DNA of 64,000 nucleotides from Mycobacterium sp. MBM (lineage in GTDB: Bacteria > Actinomycetota > Actinomycetes > Mycobacteriales > Mycobacteriaceae), in NCBI GenBank assembly GCA_021648845.1, contig JAKJHY010000024.1:1-64000 (forward strand), written 5' to 3'. The notes beneath the pieces are model-generated. The model ran no database searches, had not been told where the DNA came from, and saw only the letters and a program-made list of their open reading frames with translations. Each line of letters starts with the position of its first letter. Positions within the stretch are counted from its first letter, which is position 1. Shown here in pieces: positions 16,426 to 24,335 of the stretch. The position numbers and the translations under genes are program-made.

Positions 16426-18072
16426 ATGACCACAACGCTTGTCGCGAAAGATGTGGCCGGCGGATACGCCCATCGCACCCTGTTCGAGAACGTCGATCTG
16501 ACCGTGGCGCCCGGCGATGTCATCGGCGTTGTCGGCGCCAACGGGGCAGGCAAGAGCACCCTGTTGCGGATTCTGGCCGGCGCCCTCGAACCGCTCGGCG
16601 GCACAGTCAGCGTGGCCCCGGCCGATGCGTTCATCGGATGGCTGCCTCAGGAGCACGAACGGACCCCGGGAGAAACGGTGGCCGGCTACATCGCCCGGCG
16701 CACCGGGTGCGCGGCGGCGACGGCGGCGATGGAAGCCGCGGCCGAGGCGTTGTCGGACTCCGATGCCGCCGCGGACGCGTACTCGGTGGCGCTGGACCAC
16801 TGGCTGGCCACCGGTGCGGCCGACCTGGAGGAGCGATTGCCGGTCGTACTCGCCGACCTGGGAATGGATTCCGCTGCCGTGCAGCCGGATTCGACTCCGA
16901 TGACTGCGCTGTCGGGCGGCCAGGCGGCACGGGTCGGTCTGGCCGCACTCTTGTTGTCACGCTTCGATATCGTGTTGCTCGACGAACCGACCAACGACCT
17001 CGACCTGGACGGCCTGGCCCGATTGGAGCGGTTCGTCGATGAGTTGCGGGGTGGCGTGGTGCTGGTGAGCCATGACCGGGAGTTCCTCGCGCGCAGCGTG
17101 ACCCGCGTCCTGGAACTGGATCTGGCGCAGAACACCACCACGGTCTACGGCGGCGGGTACGAGAGCTATCTGGAGGAGCGTGCGGTCAACCGCAGGCACA
17201 AGCGGGAACAATACGAGGAATTCGCCGACAAGAAAGCAGATCTGGTCGCGCGCGCACGCACCCAACGCGAATGGTCCAGCCAGGGCGTGCGCAACGCCAT
17301 GCGCAAGGCGCCCGACAATGACAAGAACCGCCGCCGCGCCCAAACCGAGTCCAGTGAGAAGCAGGCGCAAAAGGTCCGTCAGATGGAAAGCCGGATCGCC
17401 CGCCTCGAGGAGGTCGAGGAGCCGCGCAAGGAGTGGACGCTGCAGTTCACCATCGGCACGGCGCCCCGCTCGAGTTCGGTGGTGGCGACCCTGGATCAGG
17501 CCGTGGTCCGGCGCGCAGATTTCGTCCTGGGCCCGCTGTCGCTACAGGTGGACGCGGGGGAACGCATCGGTATCACGGGCCCCAATGGGGCCGGTAAGTC
17601 GACTCTGTTGGGGTTGCTGCTGGGCCGGATAGCGCCGGACGAGGGCAGGGCCAGCCGCGGGGCCAATATCGCCGTCGGCGAGATCGATCAGGCCCGTGCC
17701 GAATTCGACGGCCCAGGGCGGCTGGTCGACCGCTTCGAAGCGCACGTACCCGACTGGCCGACTGCGGAGGTGCGGACCCTCTTGGCGAAATTCGGACTGG
17801 GCGCCGACCACGTCGAGCGCGCGGTCGGCGAGCTCTCGCCCGGGGAGCGCACCAGGGCCGGGCTGGCGCTGTTGCAGGCACGCGGCGTGAACGTGCTGGT
17901 GCTCGACGAGCCCACCAATCACCTGGACCTGCCCGCCATCGAACAGCTCGAGCAGGCACTGGACAGTTACGACGGTGCGCTGCTGCTGGTCACCCATGAT
18001 CGCCGGATGCTGCAGAATGTCCGCCTGGACCGGTCCTGGCGCGTCGAGGGCGGCCGGGTTCACGATGTGTAG
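16426..18072 (+). CDS. ABC-F family ATPase
   Basis: A 548-residue soluble protein with two ABC domains and no membrane segment. Domain 1: Walker A GANGAGKST, signature LSGGQ, Walker B IVLLDEPTNDLD. Domain 2: GPNGAGKST, LSPGE, VLVLDEPTNHLD. The charged linker between them (RRHKREQYEEFADKKADLVA and following Arg/Lys-rich helices) is the ABC-F hallmark that enters the ribosomal tRNA exit site. Members act as translation factors or protect ribosomes from macrolide-type antibiotics; which one cannot be said. ATG 16426 starts right before the first ABC strand; it lies 22 bp after the CbiM-like gene and ends 13 bp into the convergent gene. Confidence 0.9.
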   Translation: MTTTLVAKDVAGGYAHRTLFENVDLTVAPGDVIGVVGANGAGKSTLLRILAGALEPLGGTVSVAPADAFIGWLPQEHERTPGETVAGYIARRTGCAAATAAMEAAAEALSDSDAAADAYSVALDHWLATGAADLEERLPVVLADLGMDSAAVQPDSTPMTALSGGQAARVGLAALLLSRFDIVLLDEPTNDLDLDGLARLERFVDELRGGVVLVSHDREFLARSVTRVLELDLAQNTTTVYGGGYESYLEERAVNRRHKREQYEEFADKKADLVARARTQREWSSQGVRNAMRKAPDNDKNRRRAQTESSEKQAQKVRQMESRIARLEEVEEPRKEWTLQFTIGTAPRSSSVVATLDQAVVRRADFVLGPLSLQVDAGERIGITGPNGAGKSTLLGLLLGRIAPDEGRASRGANIAVGEIDQARAEFDGPGRLVDRFEAHVPDWPTAEVRTLLAKFGLGADHVERAVGELSPGERTRAGLALLQARGVNVLVLDEPTNHLDLPAIEQLEQALDSYDGALLLVTHDRRMLQNVRLDRSWRVEGGRVHDV

Positions 18073-18473
18073 CGGGCCACCCGCTGCGGGTGGATGACCA
18101 CACGCAGGAGGTCCGCGCCCAGCATCTGTTGTAGTTCGGTCGCTCGTCCCGCGTCGCCGAGGTCCCAGTACCGGGCGGCCAGCCGGGACGCGAGTTCTCG
18201 GGCCCCTTCACTTTCCAGAGTCACAGGCCCGGCCACGGATACCCAACGCTCTCGTTCGCCGACCGGGGCGGCGACCACCAGGGACGCGCGCGGGTCGGTG
18301 CGCAGCCGTCGGACCTTGGCCGCATCGGCCAGGGTGAACAGTTCGACGGTCCCGGCGTCGGTGGCCTCGAACCAGACGGGCCGGGGCTGCGGCGGGTCAG
18401 CGCCGGCGGCCACGGTGAAGTATCCGTAGAGCGGACGGTGCAGGAAATCCAGGTCCCCCGGTGTCAGCGTCAC
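18060..18473 (-). CDS. Pyridoxamine-phosphate-oxidase-like / F420-dependent protein
   Basis: A 137-residue split-barrel flavin- or F420-binding protein. The sequence TLTPGDLDFLHRPLYGYFTVA, then PRPVWFEATDAGTVELFT and KVRRLRTDPRASLVVAAPVG, follows the PNPOx-like family pattern (cofactor-binding strand, then KxRnlRxDPR motif). Such mycobacterial proteins reduce small organic molecules using F420H2 or bind heme/flavin. GTG 18473 overlaps the stop of the NmrA-like gene (GTGA), so the two are coupled. Confidence 0.8.
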   Translation of the reverse strand: MTLTPGDLDFLHRPLYGYFTVAAGADPPQPRPVWFEATDAGTVELFTLADAAKVRRLRTDPRASLVVAAPVGERERWVSVAGPVTLESEGARELASRLAARYWDLGDAGRATELQQMLGADLLRVVIHPQRVARYTS

Positions 18474-19306
18474 CGCGACCACGCCCCGCTGGCGGCGGTG
18501 CGCAGTGCGTAGTCCGCGAAGGTCCGGGGCGGCCGGCCCAAGACGGACGCCACGGTGTCGGTGGTGGTGGCCAGCAAACCGTCGGCCATCAGCCCGAACA
18601 TCTCGGCGACGTGCGCGGCATCCTGTGCTGCGACGCCCTGCTCGACCAGCAGAGCGGTGTACTCGTCGGGGGTGATCTGCTTGTAGGTGATCTGCTGCCC
18701 CGATGCCCGGGCGATCATCTCGACAGCCTCGCCGAAGGTGAGCGGGTCCGGGCCGGTCAGCTCGTAGATCTGCCCGCCGTGGGGCCCGGGTTCGGCCAGC
18801 ACGGTGGCCGCGACGTCGGCGACGTCCTCGAGGTCGATGAAGGGTTCGGGGGTCGCGCCGGCCGGTAGCGCGAGTTCGCCGGCGTGCAGCGGAGCGTGGA
18901 ACAGGTCCTCGTCGAAGTTCTGTGCGAAGTTGTTGGGCCGCAACACTGTCCATTCCAGCGCAGAACTGCGCACCGCTTCCTCGGCGCTGCGCATATCCAG
19001 GCCGAAGCTGGAATGCCCCCAGGTGTCGGCACCGCGCCCGGACAGCAGCACCACCCTTCGCACGCCCGCCGACTGCGCCCTCGCGACGAACTCGCCGGCG
19101 GGGCCCACCGCGGCCGGTGCCACCATGTACATCGTGGTGATCCCGTCCAGTACCGCATCCCAGCCGGTCGGATCGGACCAGTCGAAGGGCGTCGCACTGG
19201 ATCGGGAGGCGAGCCGGACGGCGATACCGCGCAACCGCAGACGGGCGGCCACCCGGCGACCGCTCTTACCGCTCGCTCCCAGGACAAGGGTCGTGTCATT
19301 GCTCAT
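18470..19306 (-). CDS. NmrA-like NAD(P)-binding protein (atypical SDR)
   Basis: A 278-residue Rossmann protein with GASGKSGRRVAARL at the N-terminus (GxxGxxG), SSATPFDWSDPTGW cofactor loop and the WTVLRPNNFAQNF block typical of NmrA/azoreductase-like atypical SDRs. It lacks a YxxxK catalytic pair, so it may sense redox state or reduce quinone-like substrates. ATG 19306 begins at the fold; a longer start at 19342 is unnecessary. Divergent from the AraC regulator at 19387, the probable controller. Confidence 0.85.
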   Translation of the reverse strand: MSNDTTLVLGASGKSGRRVAARLRLRGIAVRLASRSSATPFDWSDPTGWDAVLDGITTMYMVAPAAVGPAGEFVARAQSAGVRRVVLLSGRGADTWGHSSFGLDMRSAEEAVRSSALEWTVLRPNNFAQNFDEDLFHAPLHAGELALPAGATPEPFIDLEDVADVAATVLAEPGPHGGQIYELTGPDPLTFGEAVEMIARASGQQITYKQITPDEYTALLVEQGVAAQDAAHVAEMFGLMADGLLATTTDTVASVLGRPPRTFADYALRTAASGAWSR

Positions 19307-19386
19307 GCACTCAGCCAACGCCACCACGCCGGACGATTCCATGGGTCAGACGCCGGTTTGCATGTGAATTCGTCTAGCCTGATTGC

Positions 19387-20319
19387 ATGGACGTGTTCGG
19401 AGACCTGTGCCGCGGGGTGCGCGCCCACGGGTCGCTGTTCGGCAGCGCGCAGTTGGCTCCACCCTGGGCGTTGCACTTCGTGGACGGCGCACCGCTGACG
19501 CTGTGCACCGTGCTGGACGGACAGGGCTGGTTGGTGCCCGAACACGGGGCACCCGTGCGGATGCGCGATCGCGACACCGTGGTGGTGAAGGGCCCGGGCA
19601 CATTCACCTTCGTCGACGATCTCGCTACTACGGCAGAACCCGTCGCCTGCGGCGAGATGTGCGCGAAACCCGAGTACGGCGGTGCCCGACACCGGATCGG
19701 ATGGACCGACAGCGGCCAGAGCGGCGGCGGGGATGCGACCTTGGTGGTCGGCGCCTACCCGGTGCGCGGCGAGATCAGCCGCCGCCTGCTGGATGCGCTG
19801 CCCGCGGTGCTGCATCTGGACAGCGGCGGCAACGGCGATGCGGTGCTGGACCATCTGGCGGCCGAGGCCGCACTCGACATCCCGGGCCAACAGGTGGTGC
19901 TGGACCGGCTGCTGGACTGGATGCTGGTGTGCACATTGCGGACCTGGTTCGACAGTCCCGAAGGCCACCCACCGACCTGGTGGACCGCGCAACGCGACCC
20001 GGTGGTCGGGGAGGCGCTGCGCCTGCTGCACACCGATCCCGCTGCGCCGTGGACGGTTTCGTCGCTGGCGGCCGAAACCGGGGTGTCCCGGTCGACACTG
20101 GCAAAACGCTTCAGCGACCTGGTCGGCGAACCGCCGCTGACATACCTGACCACATGGCGGATGACGGTGGCGATGGACCTGCTGATCGACAAGGACACCG
20201 CCACGGTCTCCGAGGTCGCCCGCGCGGTCGGGTACTCCGATCCGTTCACCTTCAGTGCGGCCTTCAAACGGGTGCGCGGTATGAACCCCAGCGAGTTCCG
20301 GCGCATCAGTCGCGCTTGA
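19387..20319 (+). CDS. AraC family regulator with cupin N-domain
   Basis: A 310-residue regulator: residues ~1-180 form a cupin_6-type ligand domain (WALHFVDGAPLTLCTVLDGQ, GDATLVVGAYPVRGEISRRLL), residues ~205-305 the AraC double helix-turn-helix (SSLAAETGVSRSTLAKRFSD and VARAVGYSDPFTFSAAFKRV). This architecture commonly sits beside a short NAD(P)-binding or oxidoreductase gene it controls; here the NmrA-like gene is divergent 80 bp away. I saw no clear operator in that gap. Confidence 0.9.
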   Translation: MDVFGDLCRGVRAHGSLFGSAQLAPPWALHFVDGAPLTLCTVLDGQGWLVPEHGAPVRMRDRDTVVVKGPGTFTFVDDLATTAEPVACGEMCAKPEYGGARHRIGWTDSGQSGGGDATLVVGAYPVRGEISRRLLDALPAVLHLDSGGNGDAVLDHLAAEAALDIPGQQVVLDRLLDWMLVCTLRTWFDSPEGHPPTWWTAQRDPVVGEALRLLHTDPAAPWTVSSLAAETGVSRSTLAKRFSDLVGEPPLTYLTTWRMTVAMDLLIDKDTATVSEVARAVGYSDPFTFSAAFKRVRGMNPSEFRRISRA

Positions 20320-20324
20320 GCGCC

Positions 20325-20338
20325 GGTCACCGGTGACC
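20325..20338. promoter_or_regulatory. Palindrome GGTCACCGGTGACC before the cutinase gene
   Basis: A perfect 14-bp palindrome six bases after the AraC stop and 50 bp before the cutinase ATG. It could be an operator or a weak terminator stem; no T-tract follows. Confidence 0.3.
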
Positions 20339-20387
20339 CGCCTCACCCGAGGTAACGACCGGTGCTACCGGCGACGATGTACCCAGC

Positions 20388-21206
20388 ATGATCTTTCGGT
20401 TGGGTATGGCGGTCGCGGTAGCGGCGACGGCTCTGGTCGGACTGGCCGGCGGCACCGCCGCGGCGGCACCGGGGTGCGCGGACGTCCACTGGATCGGCGC
20501 GGCCGGATCCGGTCAGCGCGACGGCGCCGGGTTGACCGCAAACGGCGGGATGGGCGATGTCGTCTACCAGTCCTACCAGCAGTTGAGCAACGAATTGGCC
20601 GCGAGCGGGCGGACCATCTCGGCCGAGGCCGTGCAGTACCCGGCCGCTCCCGTCCCACTCGGTGGCGGGCTGGGCGGCTGGATGGATTTCATGGACAGCG
20701 TCGAGGACGGCACCGATGCCGCCGCCGAGCAACTGGCGGCGTTCACCGCGCGCTGCCCGCAGACCAAGGTCGTGCTGGCCGGCTACTCCCAGGGTGCGAT
20801 GGTCATCCACCGCAATCTGCACGATCTGGCCGGGGACCCGCATGTGGTGGCCGCGCTCCTGGTCGCCGACGGCGACCGGCTGCCCGAGGACACCACCATC
20901 AACCTGGGTTCCACGGCGGTGCTGCCGGGCGTCGGTAAGGGCGTCGCGCAGGAGCACTCCTTCCTCGCCTCGACCGACACCTCACCGCTGCCGCCGGCCA
21001 TCGGTGCCCGCACCGTCAGCGTCTGCGATGTGGGCGACCCGGTATGCGATTACGACGCCGAGGCCGATGAGGTGCCCGCCTCGGCCATCGCCATCCACAC
21101 CGCGTACGCCCCCGCCGTCAGCGGACCGCATGCCTGGGGCGGGCCGCTGTACAACCTGGTGATGAGTTCGAACCCGGGGCCGGTCGTTCCCGACGCAACG
21201 GCGTAA
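20388..21206 (+). CDS. Secreted cutinase-like esterase
   Basis: A 272-residue exported alpha/beta hydrolase of the cutinase family. A Sec signal peptide (MIFRLGMAVAVAATALVGLA, cleavage near AAAAP) is followed by the catalytic triad: Ser134 in GYSQGA, Asp217 in VGDPVC, His237 in IHTAY. Paired Cys residues (e.g. CADVHW and ARCPQTK; VCD and VCD) would form the usual disulfides. Mycobacterial cutinase-like proteins hydrolyse lipids or polyesters at the cell surface. Confidence 0.92.
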   Translation: MIFRLGMAVAVAATALVGLAGGTAAAAPGCADVHWIGAAGSGQRDGAGLTANGGMGDVVYQSYQQLSNELAASGRTISAEAVQYPAAPVPLGGGLGGWMDFMDSVEDGTDAAAEQLAAFTARCPQTKVVLAGYSQGAMVIHRNLHDLAGDPHVVAALLVADGDRLPEDTTINLGSTAVLPGVGKGVAQEHSFLASTDTSPLPPAIGARTVSVCDVGDPVCDYDAEADEVPASAIAIHTAYAPAVSGPHAWGGPLYNLVMSSNPGPVVPDATA

Positions 21207-21259
21207 CTTCGGCGAACCTCTCGCCATCGGTGCTCTCGCCCCGATAGGGTCGCACCAGC

Positions 21260-22495
21260 ATGGAAACTTCAGATATGTTGCGCCGCTTGGGCAAAATCGG
21301 AACGCTTGCCTGCAGTGTGGCGGTGTTTGCTGCGTGCGCAGCGCCCGACGATTCCGCGACCACCGGGTCCCCGGGTGCGCCCGGCGTCAATGTGCCGACC
21401 ACCACCGAGGCGCCGATCGTGAACCCGGCCCTGCTCGACGCCGGGACGTATCCGACGGTGCCGCGACCCCCACTCGGCACCGCCGGTGACCCGCGCGTCG
21501 GCGCGATCACCGATGCCCAGAACCTCGCGGGCTTCGTGGTCGGACCGTGGGAGGCCGACGAGGCGCTGGTGACTCCCTATCTGGCCACGAACTACCTGCT
21601 CGATACGGCGAGCTCGCTGATGCAGTTCGCCCCGGAGGGCGTGGCGCAGCAGGCCGAAGCACACGGTTTCGTCAACGGTTTCGCGTCGGCCCGGCAGGTC
21701 ACCGACAAAACGGTGATGATCAACGCGGTGTTCCGCTTTCCGGACGTGCCTGCTGCCGCAGCCGGCGCCGTGGACATGAATCGGAGTGCGGCCGCCCAAC
21801 CGGTCCGCGGTGTCACCCCCGCACCGGCGGCGATCCCCGGACACCCCGACGCAGCCGCCTCCACCTATCCCTTCACCCCGCATGACGCGGACCGGGAGTG
21901 GACGGTCATCCGGTCCTTCGCGCCACACGGCCCGTACGTCTTCATGCAACTGGTCCAGTCCGTCGACGGATTCGATCCCGCCGCGGCGCTGATACAGAAG
22001 GCGATCGAGGTTCAGGGCCCACGGATCGACGGGTTTGCCCCGGCGCCCGCCGATGCCCTGGCAGACGTGCCGGTGGATCCGTCGGGCCTGCTGGCCAAGA
22101 CGTTGCCCCTGGCGGGCAGCGCCGCACCGACGAAGAACGCCGTCTACACCCGCAGCGGCGCGGTGCATTTCCAGAGCAATCCGATTGCGTCCAAGACGTT
22201 GTTCACCGACACCGGTGTGACGGCCGTGGCGATGGCGCTGGCCAACGTCTACGAGGCCAAGAGCCCCGGACTGGCGTCCATGGTGGTCGGATCCTTCAGC
22301 AAGGAGGTCACCGCTCAAGGGGCGGCCCCGGCCGATCCGGTTCCTGCTCTTCCGGACAGCCACTGCTCGGCGCGCGGCAAAGCGTTCTACTGTGTCGCCG
22401 CGGCGGGGCGCTACGCCGTCGAGGTCAATGCGGAGTCGTTGCCGGCGGCCCATCAACAGATGGCGGCCCAGTACATCCTGCTGACCACAAGCTGA
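21260..22495 (+). CDS. Putative lipoprotein of unknown function, mycobacterial type
   Basis: A 411-residue exported protein. A signal sequence ends in VAVFAACAAPDD, an imperfect lipobox with a Cys that could be lipidated, followed by a Ser/Thr/Pro-rich linker (TTGSPGAPGVNVPTTTEAP) and a large globular part. It resembles a family of mycobacterial and nocardial lipoproteins of unknown function (possibly DUF7373; not verified). Two near-C-terminal Cys (DSHCSARGKAFYC) probably form a disulfide. Translation may start at the first ATG or at Met6. The stop is followed directly by the palindrome at 22500. Confidence 0.75.
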   Translation: METSDMLRRLGKIGTLACSVAVFAACAAPDDSATTGSPGAPGVNVPTTTEAPIVNPALLDAGTYPTVPRPPLGTAGDPRVGAITDAQNLAGFVVGPWEADEALVTPYLATNYLLDTASSLMQFAPEGVAQQAEAHGFVNGFASARQVTDKTVMINAVFRFPDVPAAAAGAVDMNRSAAAQPVRGVTPAPAAIPGHPDAAASTYPFTPHDADREWTVIRSFAPHGPYVFMQLVQSVDGFDPAAALIQKAIEVQGPRIDGFAPAPADALADVPVDPSGLLAKTLPLAGSAAPTKNAVYTRSGAVHFQSNPIASKTLFTDTGVTAVAMALANVYEAKSPGLASMVVGSFSKEVTAQGAAPADPVPALPDSHCSARGKAFYCVAAAGRYAVEVNAESLPAAHQQMAAQYILLTTS

Positions 22496-22499
22496 GCCT

Positions 22500-22515
22500 T
22501 CCCCCGATCGGGGGA
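22500..22515. promoter_or_regulatory. TCCCCCGATCGGGGGA palindrome, copy 1
   Basis: A perfect 16-bp palindrome 104 bp upstream of the small secreted protein gene at 22619. An identical copy is at 28501-28516 upstream of the related gene and the LAL regulator. Downstream at 22572-22588 lies a block CGGCAT..T....TCAT shared with the other locus. A terminator for the upstream lipoprotein gene is an alternative for this copy alone, but not for both. Confidence 0.6.
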
Positions 22516-22618
22516 CAGCGGGTTCACCCGGTCTGAGGGCCGGTCGGTCGACGGACGAGGCCTGTTGCGGGCGGCATGCTGAACTCATCGAAGCCCCAGC
22601 AACACAGAGGATTACGAC

Positions 22619-22843
22619 ATGAACGCAATGACTCGTCGGATCGCCACCGGATTGGCCGTCGCGGCGGCGCCGGCCATCATCGCGGTGGGTGCCGCCACCA
22701 CCAGCCACGCCCAGGCCACCGCGGCGAACACCTACGGACCCACCACCAGCCAGGCCGCCGCCAGTCACCCGAACCAGGGATCGCAGGCCGGCGTCAGCAG
22801 CCTGAGCCGTCGCCACCACCACGGCTACTACCACCGCCGCTGA
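22619..22843 (+). CDS. Small secreted His-rich protein, paralogue 1
   Basis: A 74-residue protein with an N-terminal signal or anchor segment (GLAVAAAPAIIAVGAATT, likely cut after SHA), a short polar region and a His/Arg/Tyr tail SLSRRHHHGYYHRR. It is related to the product at 28646: both have an AIIA-GA-TT hydrophobic core and end in HH-x(2,3)-Y-x-R. Both leaders share GATTACGACATGAA over the start codon, with AGAGG or AGGAG ribosome sites just upstream. No known family; the His-rich end could bind metal or a surface ligand (guess). Probably controlled by the shared palindrome and the LAL regulator at 25709. Confidence 0.75.
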   Translation: MNAMTRRIATGLAVAAAPAIIAVGAATTSHAQATAANTYGPTTSQAAASHPNQGSQAGVSSLSRRHHHGYYHRR

Positions 22844-22909
22844 TTGGGTGGCCACCTCCCCGGGTAACAGGGTCCCCGACAGGTGACCACAACCGATGAG
22901 GAGCGTGCG

Positions 22910-23029
22910 ATGACGTCCCAGGATCCGAAACCCGCCGACGTGCAGGCCGACGAAGCCGAGGTACTGGCTCCCGCCACGCCCGGCGCCCAGGCGCTGCCCA
23001 CCGACGAACCGGAGGATGGGGTCGACTAG
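22910..23029 (+). CDS. Small acidic protein, 39 residues
   Basis: ATG 22910 preceded by GAGGAG at good spacing opens a 39-codon frame (MTSQDPKPADVQADEAEV ... EPEDGVD) rich in Asp, Glu, Pro and Ala, predicted disordered. It lies 66 bp after the small secreted protein gene and is closed 17 bp later by a strong terminator, so it is probably the last gene of that short transcript. Function unknown. Codon usage (third-position G/C) supports translation. Confidence 0.6.
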   Translation: MTSQDPKPADVQADEAEVLAPATPGAQALPTDEPEDGVD

Positions 23030-23045
23030 TCCCGCCGTGCCGGCG

Positions 23046-23084
23046 AAAACCCGTAGTCCCGTCGCGTCGGGGACTACGGGTTTT
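23046..23084 (+). terminator. Rho-independent terminator
   Basis: A perfect 15-bp stem AAAACCCGTAGTCCC / GGGACTACGGGTTTT with a 9-base loop, ending in TTTT. It separates the small-protein transcript (22619-23029) from the cupin operon. It is the only clear intrinsic terminator in the window and could work in both directions. Confidence 0.85.
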
Positions 23085-23116
23085 CCGTGATTCGGGGACC
23101 CCCAATGCGATGCGAA

Positions 23117-23148
23117 TCTCGTGGCAGCAGGAATGAGCCGCCACGAGA
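23117..23148 (+). promoter_or_regulatory. 9-bp inverted repeat over the leader of the cupin operon
   Basis: TCTCGTGGC (23117-23125) and GCCACGAGA (23140-23148) separated by 14 bases, ending at the GAGAGGAG ribosome site of the cupin ATG 23158. As DNA it may be an operator; as RNA the hairpin would partly bury the ribosome site. Confidence 0.45.
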
Positions 23149-23157
23149 GGAGCAACA

Positions 23158-23571
23158 ATGTCCGAAGCACTGGAAAAACTCAGCACGGCGATGCGGATCA
23201 TCCAGGGGGTGCGGCCACCGTCCATCCCCGCAGATGCCCATGCGATGACCGCGATCATCGAATGGGGCCCCGGGGATCCTGGCGCTCCGCCGCACCGCCA
23301 CCCCGGCGGCCCATGTTTCGGGTACGTCCTCGAGGGCGAGATGCTCTTTGAACTCGAAGGCGAGGCACCTCGCGTCATCAAGGCGGGCGAAGCCTTCTGG
23401 GAGCCCGGCGGAGATGTCATCCACTACTCGGACGCCAACTTCCGCGACGATGTCCCGCTGCGTTTCCTGGTCACCATGTTGTGCGCGCCGAACCAAGAGA
23501 TGTTCGTCCTCGTCGACGAGGGAGAAATCGAAGCCCGGCGCGGCCGGCGCGTCTCCGAGAGCCCGTCGTGA
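23158..23571 (+). CDS. Small cupin-domain protein
   Basis: A 137-residue single-domain cupin. The first motif APPHRHPGGPCFGYVLEGEM carries the metal-binding His/Glu set, the second is GEAFWEPGGDVIHYSDAN. Such proteins bind Fe, Mn or Ni and act as dioxygenases, isomerases or sensors; no substrate can be named. It heads a four-gene unit in which each stop overlaps the next start by 4 bp (GTGA/ATGA). The ribosome site AGAGGAG is partly inside an inverted repeat. Confidence 0.87.
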   Translation: MSEALEKLSTAMRIIQGVRPPSIPADAHAMTAIIEWGPGDPGAPPHRHPGGPCFGYVLEGEMLFELEGEAPRVIKAGEAFWEPGGDVIHYSDANFRDDVPLRFLVTMLCAPNQEMFVLVDEGEIEARRGRRVSESPS

Positions 23572-24335
23572 GAATCGTGATCGCCGGCGCGACCGGCAAT
23601 GTCGGCACCCATGTGATGACCGAAGCCGGCCGTCGCGGCCATGCCGTGGTCGCGTTGTCCCGGGCCGCCGGTCATGATGTGACCACCGGAGCGGGGCTCG
23701 CCGCGGCGATGGACGGCGCCGACGCCGTCATCGATGTGTCGAACCAGACGATCATGAAGACCGCTCCCGCAGTGACGTTCTTTTCGGCGGCCACCCGCAA
23801 CCTCCTGGCCGCGGAGCGGGTGGCCGGTGTCGGCCACCATGTGGCGCTCTCGATCGTCGGGATCGACGGACTCAACACCGGATACAGCGCGGGCAAGTTG
23901 GTGCAGGAACAGTTGGTGTGCTCCGGTGATATCCCGTGGACGCTGCAGCGGGCCACCCAGTTCCACGAATTCGCCGCACAGGCCCTGGCGCAGGGCACCG
24001 TCGGGCCGATCGCGCTGGTGCCGAAGATGCTGCTGCGGCCGGTCGCGGCCCGCGAGGTCGCCGAGCGGCTTGTCGACCTGGCCGAGCGCGGGCCTGCCCG
24101 GCGGGTGCCGGACTTCGTCGGACCGCAGAACGAAACATTGCTCGGCATGGTCCGGCAGATCTTCGCTCACGACGGGATCACCCGCAGACCGATCAGCGTC
24201 GCGTTGCCCGGAAAGTATTGGCGCGCGGCCCGCGCCGGGACCCTGCGCGGCAGCGCTGACAGCCTGGCGGGCCGGCTCACCTTCGATCGGTGGCTGGACA
24301 GCCAGGACCACACTTCTCAGGAGACCAGGAAATGA
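23568..24335 (+). CDS. NAD(P)-binding atypical SDR
   Basis: A 255-residue NmrA/SDR-a type protein. It opens MRIVIAGATGNVGTHVMTEA (GxTGxxG), has the VIDVSNQTI region, GHHVALSIVGID and LQRATQFHEF, the last replacing the usual active-site block. About 45% of landmark positions agree by eye with the next gene, so the two look like a tandem duplication. GTG 23568 overlaps the cupin stop. Confidence 0.87.
   Translation: MRIVIAGATGNVGTHVMTEAGRRGHAVVALSRAAGHDVTTGAGLAAAMDGADAVIDVSNQTIMKTAPAVTFFSAATRNLLAAERVAGVGHHVALSIVGIDGLNTGYSAGKLVQEQLVCSGDIPWTLQRATQFHEFAAQALAQGTVGPIALVPKMLLRPVAAREVAERLVDLAERGPARRVPDFVGPQNETLLGMVRQIFAHDGITRRPISVALPGKYWRAARAGTLRGSADSLAGRLTFDRWLDSQDHTSQETRK

Noticed and set aside
21269..23170. 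633-codon minus-strand frame opposite the lipoprotein gene
   Set aside because: Crosses two real genes, a palindrome and a terminator; composition typical of an antisense shadow.
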